Positions 63,052 to 64,000 of a stretch of DNA of 64,000 nt are shown here, one piece after another (position 1 is the first letter of the stretch; the number at the start of each line of letters is the position of its first letter). The DNA lies in the NCBI GenBank assembly GCA_025210795.1, contig JAOAQZ010000021.1, positions 1-64,000 on the forward strand, given 5' to 3'. A program made the translations under genes and the position numbers. The notes under the pieces are model-generated. The model searched no databases and was not told the DNA's origin. It worked only from the letters and a program-made list of their open reading frames with translations. The DNA comes from Cohaesibacter sp. GTDB lineage: Bacteria; Pseudomonadota; Alphaproteobacteria; Rhizobiales; Cohaesibacteraceae.

Positions 63052-64000
63052 TCATACAAGGTTCACCATGACGGCGACAATCGGCTTTTTGGACCAGTGT
63101 TGGTAGACTTCATTCCTAACCGAGCGACGAACTGCCTCGCGCAACAGATCAACATCCTTGCGCTTTTTGCCCGGCATGCCCCGAAGAGCCCCAAAAATTC
63201 CGGCTTCGACAATCTCGACAAACAGCTTGTCATCCTTATCCCTGTCAGGAATGCCGGCAAGGGCCATTTGGGGAGAGCCGAGGACATCTCCTTTGCGATT
63301 GACCGTAAGGGCAACCGAAATATGGCCGACATAGGATAGTTTGCGCCGCTGCTGAATGCCGCATTCTTCAAAGGTGCCAATGACATCGCCATCTTTGTAA
63401 AGACGGCCGCCGAGAAATTCATCCCAGCTTTTCACAGAGCCGCCCGCAAGGCGCCCCATCCAGCCGTTACGAATGTGCAAAACCTCGCGCACGCCCATAT
63501 CCTTGGCAAGCTCGCCATGGGCATGGAGATGCATTTCTTCGCCATGCACTGGGATGGCAATCTGCGGCCGGATCCACCCGTAAAGCTTGGTCAAATCGCC
63601 TCGTTTGGGGTGACCCGATATATGAACCGGCGCATCCTTATCGGTAATCACATCAACCCCTTGCTGGGCAAGATTGTTGATGACCTCACCAATGGCTCGC
63701 TCGTTACCGGGAATGGCTTTGGATGACAGGATCACCCGATCGCCCTTGGAGAATTGCACTGAGCGATGCTCCCCACCTGCAACACGGGCAAGAGCGGCAC
63801 GTTTTTCGCCCTGACTGCCCGTCAAAATGGCCACAACATTCTTGCGCGGCAAATAGCCATAATCATCATCAGAGAGGAATTCAGGCACATCAGTGAGATA
63901 GCCCTGCTCCTGCGCCACTTCAATAAAGCGCCACAAGGCACGGCCAACAACAACGCACTGCCGGTCAGTCCGGCGCGCCGCGCGCGCAATGGCCTGCACG
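63052..64000 (-). CDS. rnj: Ribonuclease J, C-terminal part (gene continues beyond the window)
   Basis: At least 315 residues of the C-terminal portion are present; the N-terminal metallo-beta-lactamase half with most of the metal ligands is outside. The beta-CASP part includes NVVAILTGSQGEKRAALARVA, FSKGDRVILSSKAIPGNERA, HISGHPKRGDLTKLYGWIRP and PVHGEEMHLHAHGELA with a metal-binding His. The C-terminal dimer region ends in KPIVAVMVNLV. RNase J processes and degrades RNA as an exo/endonuclease. It is the most upstream gene of the local rnj-mce-DUF1467 set. Confidence 0.93.
   Translation of the reverse strand, partial: VQAIARAARRTDRQCVVVGRALWRFIEVAQEQGYLTDVPEFLSDDDYGYLPRKNVVAILTGSQGEKRAALARVAGGEHRSVQFSKGDRVILSSKAIPGNERAIGEVINNLAQQGVDVITDKDAPVHISGHPKRGDLTKLYGWIRPQIAIPVHGEEMHLHAHGELAKDMGVREVLHIRNGWMGRLAGGSVKSWDEFLGGRLYKDGDVIGTFEECGIQQRRKLSYVGHISVALTVNRKGDVLGSPQMALAGIPDRDKDDKLFVEIVEAGIFGALRGMPGKKRKDVDLLREAVRRSVRNEVYQHWSKKPIVAVMVNLV

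Noticed and set aside
1..64000. tRNA, rRNA, CRISPR arrays, insertion sequences, prophage or toxin-antitoxin genes
   Set aside because: I looked through the gaps and ORFs and saw none; the accessory block at 7.3-32.3 kb has no visible mobility genes at its ends.

Overview
The window is a stretch of chromosome from an alphaproteobacterium, most likely a Hyphomicrobiales (Rhizobiales) member. The gene order trpD-trpC-moaC-moeA, lexA-comEC-gltX-gltA, the lipid A/BAM/isoprenoid run, a short editing-less ProS, LpxI instead of LpxH, an RNase J and DUF1467/DUF2849/DUF934 proteins all point there. Base composition looks only moderately GC-rich (low fifties by eye), which would suit a marine lineage such as Cohaesibacter or Pseudovibrio relatives; the genus is inference.

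Layout. 0-7.3 kb: secG (partial) and tpiA on the minus strand; a PpiD-like folding factor, trpD, trpC, moaC and moeA on the plus strand. 7.3-32.3 kb: a block of nutrient-assimilation and accessory genes. It holds a sulfite/APS reductase operon (DUF2849-cysI-cysH-DUF934), a 1066-residue secreted modular protein with cysteine-rich repeats, a putative lactate module (TRAP dctP-dctQM plus respiratory D-lactate dehydrogenase, with a divergent FadR-type regulator and two perfect 17-bp palindromes), and a complete nitrate assimilation operon (nrtA-nrtB-nrtCD-nirB-nirD-nasA) with a divergent LysR regulator. 32.4-39.1 kb: lexA, comEC, gltX and gltA. 39.2-64 kb: an almost uninterrupted minus-strand housekeeping run read as rnj, mce, DUF1467, proS, lolC, lolD, a 31-residue small ORF, dnaE, rpsB, tsf, pyrH, frr, uppS, cdsA, dxr, rseP, bamA, lpxD, fabZ, lpxA, lpxI, lpxB.

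How it fits together. moaC/moeA make the molybdenum cofactor that the nitrate reductase needs. CysH, CysI and the nitrite reductase NirB all carry the reductive branch of S and N assimilation, and both CysI and NirB use siroheme. The lactate block couples uptake to respiratory oxidation under one regulator. The 39-64 kb run builds the outer membrane (lipid A, BamA, LolCD), its lipid precursors (Dxr, CdsA, UppS) and the translation machinery (S2, EF-Ts, RRF, ProS).

No tRNA, rRNA, CRISPR array, insertion sequence or integrase was seen. The least ordinary signals are the tandem palindromes upstream of dctP, the cysteine-repeat secreted protein, the 31-residue ORF upstream of dnaE with its own promoter and ribosome binding site, a strong plus-strand terminator at about 62.07 kb with no gene in front of it, and an ATPase fusion (NrtCD) whose two halves are each missing a different conserved residue.
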